Assembly: GCA_028868855.1 (NCBI GenBank)
Contig: JAGWTR010000001.1
Coordinates: 522,077 to 586,076, forward strand
Reading direction: 5' to 3'
Source of the DNA: Burkholderiales bacterium
GTDB lineage: Bacteria; Pseudomonadota; Gammaproteobacteria; Burkholderiales; Burkholderiaceae_C
DNA: 64,000 nt
The position numbers were made by a program, and so were the translations under genes. Below are positions 16,782 to 25,295 of the stretch, piece after piece. The first letter of the stretch is position 1; the number at the start of each line of letters is the position of its first letter. The notes below the pieces were generated by a model. It did not search any database. It was not told the DNA's origin and worked only from the letters and a program-made list of their open reading frames with translations.

Positions 16782-19547
16782 ATGAAGAGGCCCATGCTGA
16801 ATATTTATCGCAATCATTTCGCGCGCTTTCTAAAAAGCCGGCGCCTGCTGGCGTGGCACGGAGGCCGCCATCTGAGGCACGTCGCGCTCGGCACGCTCGG
16901 GGCCATGCGGCAGCCCCCTGGCCAAGCGGCCCAATGGTTGTCGTGGGCGTCCGCCGATTCCCCCAGCCAATTGTTGCAGCGCTTGGGCAGCCATGCCGAT
17001 GGCTTGACGCCACGGCAAGCCAAACAGTTGCTGCGCACGGTAGGGCCCAACACGGTCCAGGAAGACGCGCCTTTGAGCTGGTGGCTGCATTTGTGGACCT
17101 GCTTTCGAAACCCATTCAACCTGCTGCTGCTCGCCTTGGCTGTCATTTCGTACGTGGCCCATGACCGCACCGCCACACTGCTGATCGGCTCCATGGTGGC
17201 GCTGTCCACATTGATGCGGTTTTTGCAGGAGGCGCGCTCCTACCGGGAGGCGGACAAGCTCAAGAAAATGGTCAGCAACACGGCGGCGGTGCTTCGGCGT
17301 CCCGTCGCCCCTGCGAGGGCTCAACCCAGCCAGCCTTTGGCTGAACAGCAGGTGCCCACGCCGGTCGAGTTGCCGGTGCGCGATCTGGTGCCCGGTGACA
17401 TCGTGCGGCTGTCGGTGGGGGACATGGTCCCGTCCGACATGCGCGTGTTGGAGGCCAAGGATTTCTTTGTCAGCCAGGCTGCGCTGACCGGCGAGTCCTT
17501 GCCGATCGAGAAGTTCGTCGAGCAACGCGATGCCAAGGTCGCCAATTTCCTCGACCTGGACAACATCGTCTTTCTCGGCACCCAGGTGGTCAGCGGCGTC
17601 GCCACGGCCGTGGTGGTGGCCACGGGCAGTCGCACCTGCCTGGGCACCACAGCACAACATGTGGCCACGGTGGAGCGGGCGCCCACGGCCTTTCAGGCCG
17701 GCGTCAACCAAGTCAGCTGGCTGTTGATCCGGTTCATGCTGGTCATGGCGCCGCTGGTGCTCTTGATCAATGGCTGGACCAAGGGTGACTGGGTCGAGGC
17801 CTTGATGTTCACCCTGTCTGTCGCTGTGGGTTTGACGCCCGAGATGCTGCCCATGATCGTGACCTCGACCCTGGCCAAGGGCGCGGTGCAGATGTCGCGC
17901 AAGCACGTCATCGTCAAGCGCCTGGAGGCCATCCAGAACTTTGGCGCCATGGACGTGCTGTGCACCGACAAGACAGGCACCCTCACGCAGGACAAGATCT
18001 GTCTGGCGCGCCACACCGATGTCTTTGGCCAAGAAAGCGCGGAGGTGTTGCAGTACGCCTACCTCAACAGCTACTACCAGACCGGTTTGAAGAACCTGCT
18101 TGATGTGGCGGTGCTGGAGCACCAGCACCTTCACCACGAGTTGGAAGTCAGCACCGCCTACAGCAAGGTCGACGAAATCCCATTTGATTTCCAGCGGCGC
18201 CGAATGTCGGTGGTGGTGGCCGAGCGTGGCCAGCGCCACCTGCTGATCTGCAAAGGAGCCTTGGAAGAAGTGGTGGCCATCTGCGACCACCTACGCCATG
18301 GTGAGGTGGTTGAGCCCATGACGCCTGAGGTCCTGGCACGCACCCACGAGGTCACTGCGGCCCTGAACGAGTTGGGCATGCGTGTCGTGGCGGTGGCGGT
18401 CAAGGAGTTGCCGCCCGCGCAGCAAACCTACGGCGTGGCTGATGAAACCGGCATGACCTTGATGGGCTATGTCGCCTTTCTGGACCCACCCAAGGAGTCG
18501 ACCGCCGCAGCCTTGAAGGCCCTGGCCGCGCGAGGCATCACGGTCAAGGTGTTGACAGGCGACAACGACCGGGTGACGGAAAAAATTTGCCGCGACGTGG
18601 GCTTGAACGTGCAGGGCGTGCTGCTCGGCGGCGCCATTGACGCCATGTCCGATGCCGAACTGAAGCAGGCGCTGCGGTCCAACACCGTTTTTGCCAAACT
18701 CACGCCGCTGCACAAGGAGCGCCTGGTCCGCACCCTGCGGGCCGACGGCCACGTGGTCGGCTTCATGGGTGATGGCATCAACGATGCGCCCGCCCTGCAC
18801 GCCGCAGACATCGGCATTTCGGTCGACAGTGCGGTGGACATCGCCAAGGAGGCCGCCGACATCATCTTGCTGAAGAAAAGCCTGGCCGTGCTGGCCGATG
18901 GCGTGCTGGAGGGGCGACGCGTGTTCTCCAACATGCTCAAGTACATCCGCATGACCACGAGCTCCAACTTCGGCAATGTGTTTTCGGTCTTGATCGCCAG
19001 CATGTGGCTGCCTTTTCTGCCCATGCTGCCTTTGCAATTGCTGACGCAGAACCTGCTCTACGACCTCTCGCAAACGGCGATTCCGTTTGACAATGTGGAC
19101 GCTGAACTGGTCAACAAGCCCGTGGCCTGGAAGGCCGGTGGCATTGGTCGCTTCATGCTGTGTTTTGGTCCCATCAGTTCGATCTTTGATGTGGCGACCT
19201 TTGCACTGATGTGGTTCGTCTTTGGCGCGACCACGCCAGCCGATCAGTCCTTGTTCCAGTCCGGCTGGTTTGTGGTCGGATTGCTGACGCAAACCTTGAT
19301 CGTGCACATCATCCGCACCCCTCAGATCTCGCTGCGCAAGAGTCGCCCCGCGCTGGTGTTGGTCGCGGCCACGGGCTCGATCATGGCGCTGGGCATATTC
19401 CTGCCGATGGGGCCGCTGGCCCATCAGTTCAGGCTGCAAGCTCTGCCGGCCAGCTATTTTGCATGGCTGGTGCTGGTGCTGGGCGGCTATGTGTTGGCCG
19501 CCACAGGCATGAAGTATTTTTACGCCCGCCGCTTTGGCTGGCAGTGA
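16782..19547 (+). CDS. mgtA: Magnesium-importing P-type ATPase (MgtA/MgtB)
   Basis: A P3B-type ATPase of about 921 residues that moves Mg2+ into the cytoplasm. Visible motifs are FRNPFNLLLL in the first membrane pair, ALTGESLPIEK (actuator), TPEMLPMIVTSTLAKGA (transport helix 4), the phosphorylation site DKTGTLT (Asp near residue 396), GDNDRVTEK and GDGINDAPALHAADIGIS (hinge). C-terminal helices include LLTQNLLYDLSQTAIPFD, typical of MgtA. Possible starts are ATG at 16782 or 16794 (the latter with AAGAGG only three bases away) or GTG at 16764. No mgtA leader or riboswitch is recognisable in the 114 bp divergent region. The context of stress and PHA genes is unusual for mgtA. Confidence 0.92.
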   Translation: MKRPMLNIYRNHFARFLKSRRLLAWHGGRHLRHVALGTLGAMRQPPGQAAQWLSWASADSPSQLLQRLGSHADGLTPRQAKQLLRTVGPNTVQEDAPLSWWLHLWTCFRNPFNLLLLALAVISYVAHDRTATLLIGSMVALSTLMRFLQEARSYREADKLKKMVSNTAAVLRRPVAPARAQPSQPLAEQQVPTPVELPVRDLVPGDIVRLSVGDMVPSDMRVLEAKDFFVSQAALTGESLPIEKFVEQRDAKVANFLDLDNIVFLGTQVVSGVATAVVVATGSRTCLGTTAQHVATVERAPTAFQAGVNQVSWLLIRFMLVMAPLVLLINGWTKGDWVEALMFTLSVAVGLTPEMLPMIVTSTLAKGAVQMSRKHVIVKRLEAIQNFGAMDVLCTDKTGTLTQDKICLARHTDVFGQESAEVLQYAYLNSYYQTGLKNLLDVAVLEHQHLHHELEVSTAYSKVDEIPFDFQRRRMSVVVAERGQRHLLICKGALEEVVAICDHLRHGEVVEPMTPEVLARTHEVTAALNELGMRVVAVAVKELPPAQQTYGVADETGMTLMGYVAFLDPPKESTAAALKALAARGITVKVLTGDNDRVTEKICRDVGLNVQGVLLGGAIDAMSDAELKQALRSNTVFAKLTPLHKERLVRTLRADGHVVGFMGDGINDAPALHAADIGISVDSAVDIAKEAADIILLKKSLAVLADGVLEGRRVFSNMLKYIRMTTSSNFGNVFSVLIASMWLPFLPMLPLQLLTQNLLYDLSQTAIPFDNVDAELVNKPVAWKAGGIGRFMLCFGPISSIFDVATFALMWFVFGATTPADQSLFQSGWFVVGLLTQTLIVHIIRTPQISLRKSRPALVLVAATGSIMALGIFLPMGPLAHQFRLQALPASYFAWLVLVLGGYVLAATGMKYFYARRFGWQ

Positions 19548-19616
19548 GCGCTCAGGGCGCTGCGCGCACAATCGTCTAAGCTGGACAAACTTGTAGAACT
19601 GGGGCACTGTTCAATC

Positions 19617-21344
19617 ATGGATCATCGCGAAGCCATTTCTGCACCCTCTCTGGACCTGGATCGAAGCACGCACGCGGCGCTGAACCAGTTCACAAAAGGG
19701 ATCTCTCCCGCCTCATTGACGCTGTCTTATCTGGACTGGTGGCTGCATCTGGTCAGTGCGCCGGGCAAGCAACTGGAGTTGGCCGACAAGGCTCGACGCA
19801 AACTCACCTGCATGGCCCGCACAGCCTCGCGGCCTCCGGTGCCGTCTCAGCCTTGCATCACGCCGCTGCCCCAGGATCAGCGCTTCAATGACCCGGCTTG
19901 GCAGCAATGGCCCTATAACCTTTTCTACCAAAATTTTCTGCTGACCCAGCAGTGGTGGCACAACGCGACCACCGAGGTGCACGGCGTCACTCAGCACCAT
20001 GAAGACGTGGTGACCTTCAACACCCGGCAGTGGCTCGACATGTTCTCGCCCTCCAATTTTTTCTGGACCAATCCGGAGGCCCTGCTCGCAACCCAGCACG
20101 AAAGCGGGGCCAACCTGATGCGTGGCGCAGTCAACTGGCTGGGCGACGTGCAGCGTGCGATCAGTGGTGAGCCTTCGCCCGACACGCGGAAATTCCTGCC
20201 AGGCCAGCAGGTCGCGCTCACCCCTGGCAAGGTGGTGTTTCGCAACCACCTGATCGAGCTGATCCAGTACACGCCCACCACGCCCAAGGTCCATCCCGAG
20301 CCGGTGCTGATCGTGCCCTCGTGGATCATGAAGTACTACATCCTGGACCTGTCGCCGCACAACTCGATGGTGCGCTATTTGGTAGAGCAGGGGCACACGG
20401 TGTTCATCGTGTCGTGGCGCAACCCCGATGCCAATGATCGCGATGTGGGGATGGACGACTACCTCAAGCTGGGCCCCCTGGCCGCGCTGGATGTGATCAG
20501 CCAGATCGTGCCCGGGCGCAAGATTCATGCGGCAGGTTACTGTTTGGGTGGAACCTTGCTGTCCATTGCCGCGGCGACCCTGGCCCGCGAGGGCGATGAT
20601 CGGCTGGTCTCATTGACGTTGCTGGCCGCCGAGACTGATTTCGAGGAACCTGGCGAGCTGGGTTTGTTCATCGACGCCAGCCAGGTTGCCTACCTGGAAG
20701 ACCTGATGTGGGAGCAGGGCTACCTTGATGGCAAGCAAATGGGCAACAGCTTCACTTTCCTCAACACCCGCGACCTGCTGTGGTCGCGCATGGTGCGGGA
20801 CTACCTGCTGGGCACCCGTCAACCACTCAATGACCTGATGTCCTGGAATGCGGACGTCACCCGCATGCCGTATCGAATGCACGCCGAGTACCTGAAAAGC
20901 CTGTACTTGAACAATGAACTGTCGCACGGTGCCTATCGAGTGGATGGTCGGCCCGCGGTGCTGTCTGACATCGAGGTTCCAATGTTCGTGATCGGCACGG
21001 TGAAGGACCATGTGTCCCCATGGCGCTCGGTCTACAAGATCCACCTGCTGGCCGATGCCGAGATCACCTTTGCCTTGACCAGCGGTGGGCACAACGCGGG
21101 CATTGTCAGCGAGCCCGGTCATGCGGGCCGCAGCTATCAGATCCAGGCCCGATTGAAGGACGGCAAGTACGTCGATCCCGACACCTGGCTTGCGACCGCA
21201 GCCAGGCATGAAGGGTCCTGGTGGCTGGCGTGGCAGGCCTGGCTGGCCAGTCATAGCGGCAAGCCTGTGGCGCCGCCAAGCATGGGTTTGAAAGAGCAGC
21301 CCCCGCTGTGCGATGCGCCCGGCGAGTATGTGCTGGTGCGCTAG
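19617..21344 (+). CDS. phaC: Poly(3-hydroxyalkanoate) synthase (class I-like PhaC)
   Basis: PhaC polymerises (R)-3-hydroxyacyl-CoA into polyester storage granules. The 575-residue protein has the N-terminal PhaC domain (WQQWPYNLFYQNFLLTQQWW) and an alpha/beta-hydrolase domain. That domain has the lipase-like box GYCLGG (catalytic Cys309), Asp464 in GTVKDHVSPW and His492 in SGGHNAGI. VPSWIMKYYILDLSPHNSMV is the family's signature strand region. Length fits class I. It starts 69 bp after mgtA. Downstream are a phosphoesterase and, on the other strand, a MaoC-type hydratase that could supply monomer. No phasin or phaAB is present here. Confidence 0.93.
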   Translation: MDHREAISAPSLDLDRSTHAALNQFTKGISPASLTLSYLDWWLHLVSAPGKQLELADKARRKLTCMARTASRPPVPSQPCITPLPQDQRFNDPAWQQWPYNLFYQNFLLTQQWWHNATTEVHGVTQHHEDVVTFNTRQWLDMFSPSNFFWTNPEALLATQHESGANLMRGAVNWLGDVQRAISGEPSPDTRKFLPGQQVALTPGKVVFRNHLIELIQYTPTTPKVHPEPVLIVPSWIMKYYILDLSPHNSMVRYLVEQGHTVFIVSWRNPDANDRDVGMDDYLKLGPLAALDVISQIVPGRKIHAAGYCLGGTLLSIAAATLAREGDDRLVSLTLLAAETDFEEPGELGLFIDASQVAYLEDLMWEQGYLDGKQMGNSFTFLNTRDLLWSRMVRDYLLGTRQPLNDLMSWNADVTRMPYRMHAEYLKSLYLNNELSHGAYRVDGRPAVLSDIEVPMFVIGTVKDHVSPWRSVYKIHLLADAEITFALTSGGHNAGIVSEPGHAGRSYQIQARLKDGKYVDPDTWLATAARHEGSWWLAWQAWLASHSGKPVAPPSMGLKEQPPLCDAPGEYVLVR

Positions 21345-21366
21345 GGCTTTGAACGTGATCCTTGCC

Positions 21367-22551
21367 ATGTTCCTGCGTTCTTTTGCTCAAGGCCTGTCTG
21401 TCCTTCTGGCCTCGGCCATGGCGACATGCTGGGCCGGCGATCAAACCCCCTTGCCGTCGGCCAAGCCATGGCGGCCGGACCACACCGTCATCGTGGTCCT
21501 GGAGAATTTGTCCGCCCATGAGGCCACGGCCAGCCAGCATGCCTATGGCAATGCCCCCGTCTATGGCCACGTCAATTGGCAATATTTCAATGCACTGGCG
21601 GCCAAGGGGGCGCAGTTCAACAATGCCCACTTTGGCCGCACGCCGTACGGATCAGGTGTGCCGACGCGGCCCAGCCAGCCCAACTACCTCTACCTTTTTT
21701 CCGGGCACCACCAAGGGGTGTTGTCCTCCGGCGTGGCCAACAACAGCTTGCCCGATGAATGGTTGCCCTTGACCTCGCCCAACCTCGGCGCGGCCATTCT
21801 CAAAACGGGCGGCAGCTTTGCCAGCTTCAGTGAATCCCTGCCTTACCCGAGTTGGAATTGCGCCACCGACAGCGCCTTGGTGGCTTGCAACGTGGGAAGG
21901 GCGCTGACCGACTATTACCGTCGCAAGCACAATCCCACCATCAACTGGACGGACCAAATCCAGCCCAACAGCGCACGCGGCCTCCAGGGTGACCTGGCTC
22001 ATCACGTGCTGCCCATCAGCGTCAACCTGGGGTTCGAGCCGACGCAGGACCCGGCGCTCAAGCGCGCCTTTCGGGGCTTCATCAAGGATGCGCAGGGGCA
22101 CCCTTTGGCGTTTGATCAGTTGCCCACCGTGTCCGTCGTCATCCCCAACGAACAAAACGACGCGCACAGCAACACTGCCCGCATGGCCGACGACTGGCTC
22201 AAGACCAACTTGGGTGCGTATGCTCAGTGGGCGCTCAAGCACAACAGCTTGCTGATCGTTACCTTTGACGAAGATGGCTCTACCGACGCCAGCAAGGGCG
22301 ATCCGTATCAAACGGGCGCGCACCGCATCCCCTTGATTTTCTACGGTGCGGGCGTCAAGCCTGGTGTGGTTGATCGACGTGTCGACCACCTCAATGTTCT
22401 GAGCACCGTGCTGTGGTTGCACGGCGCGCTGGAGTCATTCAAGGCTGATTTTCGCCAGCACCACAAGGTGGTCGATGGGTCGGGATCTGAGGCCGAGAAA
22501 GAGTTCCAGAACCTGCTGCCCATCACCGACATTTTTGCCGCCCGTCGTTAG
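21367..22551 (+). CDS. Secreted phosphoesterase family protein (acid phosphatase/phospholipase C-like)
   Basis: The product of about 394 residues begins with a signal peptide (MFLRSFAQGLSVLLASAMATCWA) and is predicted to be periplasmic or secreted. It has the phosphoesterase-family (AcpA/phospholipase C superfamily) pattern: HTVIVVLENLSAHEA near the start (metal-binding Glu-Asn), RPSQPNYLYLFSGHH (nucleophile region), IPNEQNDAHSN and a C-terminal LLIVTFDEDGSTD metal motif. Substrate is unknown. A GTG at 21355 is an alternative start. Its position between phaC and the hydratase is not obviously functional. Confidence 0.75.
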   Translation: MFLRSFAQGLSVLLASAMATCWAGDQTPLPSAKPWRPDHTVIVVLENLSAHEATASQHAYGNAPVYGHVNWQYFNALAAKGAQFNNAHFGRTPYGSGVPTRPSQPNYLYLFSGHHQGVLSSGVANNSLPDEWLPLTSPNLGAAILKTGGSFASFSESLPYPSWNCATDSALVACNVGRALTDYYRRKHNPTINWTDQIQPNSARGLQGDLAHHVLPISVNLGFEPTQDPALKRAFRGFIKDAQGHPLAFDQLPTVSVVIPNEQNDAHSNTARMADDWLKTNLGAYAQWALKHNSLLIVTFDEDGSTDASKGDPYQTGAHRIPLIFYGAGVKPGVVDRRVDHLNVLSTVLWLHGALESFKADFRQHHKVVDGSGSEAEKEFQNLLPITDIFAARR

Positions 22552-22572
22552 GGCGCCGTCACTCAGCGCAAC

Positions 22573-23058
22573 TTAGGTGCGAGCAGCAACGGCCGCTGCT
22601 TCAGCTGCTTCTGCAGATGCCCGCGCACGGCGGATCGATGACGTGGTCATCACCGTGGCTTCCCCATCAATGACGACCTTGTCCTTGACGTAGCAAACGG
22701 TTTCCAGAACGGCGCGGGCTTTTTCCAGGTCAACGGACTTGACCGTGACCACGGCACGCACGGTGTCCCCTGGCCGAACCGGCGCCCGAAAACATAGCTG
22801 CTGTCCCAGGTAGACGGTGCCAGGCCCAGGCAAGCGATTGGCAATCGCCGCCGAGATCACGCTGGCGGTCAAAAAGCCGTGGGCAATGCGCCCACCAAAC
22901 GTGGTGGTGACGGCGAATTCCTCGTTGGTATGAACCGCGTTGTTATCGCCCGAAACACCGGCGAACAAGACGATGTCGGCTTCGGTGATTGTCTTGGCAA
23001 AGCTGGCAGACCTCCCGACTTGGAGGTCTTCGATGTCATGCCCGTATTGTTCGTTCAT
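22573..23058 (-). CDS. MaoC-type (R)-specific enoyl-CoA hydratase, PhaJ-like
   Basis: A 161-residue single hot-dog domain with the hydratase-2 motif: FAGVSGDNNAVHTNEEFA contains the catalytic Asp and His, then FGGRIAHGFLTASVIS. PhaJ-type enzymes hydrate trans-2-enoyl-CoA to (R)-3-hydroxyacyl-CoA, feeding beta-oxidation intermediates into PHA. The motif has Asn where the usual pattern has Pro (GDxNP). The Ala/Arg-rich C-terminal tail (about 140-161) is low complexity. Proximity to phaC supports the PHA role, but fatty-acid or other acyl-CoA hydratase functions are possible. Confidence 0.8.
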   Translation of the reverse strand: MNEQYGHDIEDLQVGRSASFAKTITEADIVLFAGVSGDNNAVHTNEEFAVTTTFGGRIAHGFLTASVISAAIANRLPGPGTVYLGQQLCFRAPVRPGDTVRAVVTVKSVDLEKARAVLETVCYVKDKVVIDGEATVMTTSSIRRARASAEAAEAAAVAART

Positions 23059-23206
23059 AAAAATTCCTCAGCAGCCCATTTCTGTGATTTGGCAACGCCA
23101 TGGGTGATGGCCACGGCATTGTCCTTTGGAATGAAGGGCGATGGAGTCCTTCTCTGGGGTGGATATCCCTAGGGTCGGGTTCAGCCCCGCACTAGAATCC
23201 CTGCCC

Positions 23207-25204
23207 ATGGCGACCAAACCTTCTACCCAGCCCAACGCCACCTACGGTGAAGCGTCGATCCGCGTCCTCAAGGGCCTGGAGCCTGTTAAACAGCGCCCGG
23301 GAATGTACACGCGCACTGACAACCCGCTGCACATTGTTCAAGAGGTCATCGACAATGCGGCCGACGAGGCCTTGGCGGGCTTTGGCAAGCGCATTGCGGT
23401 CACGCTGCACACCGATGGGTCGATCAGTGTCGAGGACGACGGCCGGGGCATTCCCTTTGGCCTGCACCCCGAAGAGCAGGTGCCGGTGGTCGAGATCGTT
23501 TTCACACGCTTGCATGCGGGTGGCAAGTTCGACAAAGGTTCGGGTGGCGCCTACAGCTTTTCGGGCGGCCTGCACGGGGTGGGCGTCAGCGTCACCAACG
23601 CGCTGTCGACTCGACTGCAAGTGAGTGTCTGGCGCGACAAGCAGGTGGCGCAACTGGCCTTCAGTGGCGGCGATGTCATCGAGCCCTTGACCGTGCGTCC
23701 AGCCGGCTCGGGCGATCGCAAGAATGGCACCACCGCCCGCGTCTGGCCCGATGCCAAATACTTTGAAAGTGCCGACCTGCCGCGCAGCGAGTTGATGCAT
23801 GTGCTGCGCAGCAAGGCCGTGCTGATGCCCGGCGTGACCATCACGCTCACCATCGAGAAAACTGGCCAGAAAGAGCCGGAGGTGCTGACCTGGCTTTACA
23901 AAGGCGGCCTGCGCGACTACCTCACGCAAAATCTCAACACGGAGCCGGTGATCCCGCTGTTTGAAGGCGAGCAATATGCCAGCAATAGCGAGACCGAGAA
24001 CTTCGCTGAAGGGGAGGGCGCCGCCTGGTGCGTGGCCTTCACCGAAGAAGGCGCGCCCATGCGCGAAAGCTACGTCAACCTGATCCCCACGGTGGCTGGC
24101 GGCATGCACGAATCGGGCTTGAAGGACGGGCTGTTCAACGCGGTCAAGGGTTTCATTGAAATGCACGCCCTGATGCCCAAGGGCGTCAAGCTGATGCCCG
24201 ATGACGTGTTCTCGCGCGCCAACTTTGTGCTGAGCGCCAAGGTGCTGGACCCGCAGTTCCAGGGGCAAACCAAGGAGCGCCTCAACAGCCGCGACGCCCT
24301 GCGTCTGGTGGCCACCTACGTCAAACCTGCGCTGGAGCTGTGGCTGAACCAGCATGTCGACTATGGCAAGAAGCTGGCCGATTTGGTCATCAAGCAAGCC
24401 CAGGCGCGCCAGAAAGCCGGCCAGAAGGTCGAGAAGAAAAAAGGCTCCGGCGTGGCCGTGCTGCCGGGCAAGCTCACTGATTGCGAAAGCCGCGACCTCA
24501 GCCTCAATGAAGTCTTTCTGGTCGAAGGTGACTCGGCTGGCGGCAGCGCCAAAATGGGCCGCAACAAGGAGACGCAAGCCATCCTGCCCTTGCGCGGCAA
24601 GGTGCTCAATGCCTGGGAGGTTGAGCGCGACCGCCTGTTTGCCAACAACGAAATCCACGACATCTCAGTGGCCATCGGCGTCGATCCGCATGGCCCCTTG
24701 GACACGCCCGACTTGTCCAACCTGCGCTATGGCAAGGTCTGCATCCTGTCGGATGCCGACGTCGACGGCTCACACATCCAGGTGTTGCTGTTGACGCTGT
24801 TCTTTCGCCACTTTCCCAAGCTGATTGAAACAGGCCACATTTACATCGCCCGCCCACCGCTGTTCCGCGTTGACGCGCCGGCGCGTGGCAAGAAGCCCGC
24901 CGCCAAACTCTATGCGCTGGACGAGGGTGAGCTGACCGCCACGCTCGACAAGTTGCGCAAGGAAGGCTGCCGCGAAGGCAGTTGGTCCATCAGCCGCTTC
25001 AAGGGCCTGGGTGAAATGAACGCCGAGCAGTTGTGGGATACCACCCTCAACCCCGAAACCCGTCGTCTGCTGCCGGTGGCCTATGGCGAGCCGGGGTTCG
25101 ACCGTACCGAAGGGGCCTTCCACAAGCTCATGGGCAAGGGCGAGGCCGCCTCGCGCCGCGACCTGATGGAATTGCATGGCGACGCCGTGGAAATCGACAT
25201 TTGA
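23207..25204 (+). CDS. parE: DNA topoisomerase IV subunit B
   Basis: ParE is the ATPase/TOPRIM subunit of topoisomerase IV, which decatenates daughter chromosomes. The 665-residue protein shows the GHKL ATP site (EVIDNAADEALAG, DDGRGIPFG, GGLHGVGVSVTNALS). It also shows the TOPRIM region LVEGDSAGGSAKMGRNKETQ with the DADVDGSHI acidic cluster, and the ParE C terminus RRDLMELHGDAVEIDI. Length and the lack of the long GyrB insert support ParE over GyrB. The start at 23207 (MATKPSTQPNATYGEASIRV) is chosen over the earlier open frame at 23141. parC lies 4.2 kb downstream, separated by a two-gene sensory unit. Confidence 0.95.
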   Translation: MATKPSTQPNATYGEASIRVLKGLEPVKQRPGMYTRTDNPLHIVQEVIDNAADEALAGFGKRIAVTLHTDGSISVEDDGRGIPFGLHPEEQVPVVEIVFTRLHAGGKFDKGSGGAYSFSGGLHGVGVSVTNALSTRLQVSVWRDKQVAQLAFSGGDVIEPLTVRPAGSGDRKNGTTARVWPDAKYFESADLPRSELMHVLRSKAVLMPGVTITLTIEKTGQKEPEVLTWLYKGGLRDYLTQNLNTEPVIPLFEGEQYASNSETENFAEGEGAAWCVAFTEEGAPMRESYVNLIPTVAGGMHESGLKDGLFNAVKGFIEMHALMPKGVKLMPDDVFSRANFVLSAKVLDPQFQGQTKERLNSRDALRLVATYVKPALELWLNQHVDYGKKLADLVIKQAQARQKAGQKVEKKKGSGVAVLPGKLTDCESRDLSLNEVFLVEGDSAGGSAKMGRNKETQAILPLRGKVLNAWEVERDRLFANNEIHDISVAIGVDPHGPLDTPDLSNLRYGKVCILSDADVDGSHIQVLLLTLFFRHFPKLIETGHIYIARPPLFRVDAPARGKKPAAKLYALDEGELTATLDKLRKEGCREGSWSISRFKGLGEMNAEQLWDTTLNPETRRLLPVAYGEPGFDRTEGAFHKLMGKGEAASRRDLMELHGDAVEIDI

Positions 25205-25295
25205 GGACGCGCTGAGCCGGGGGGGCTGTTCGCTTGTGAGGGGCGCTGGTTTCGCTTAAGCTCACCCGATCCAAAATCAGGGTGAAGGGTGGTCA

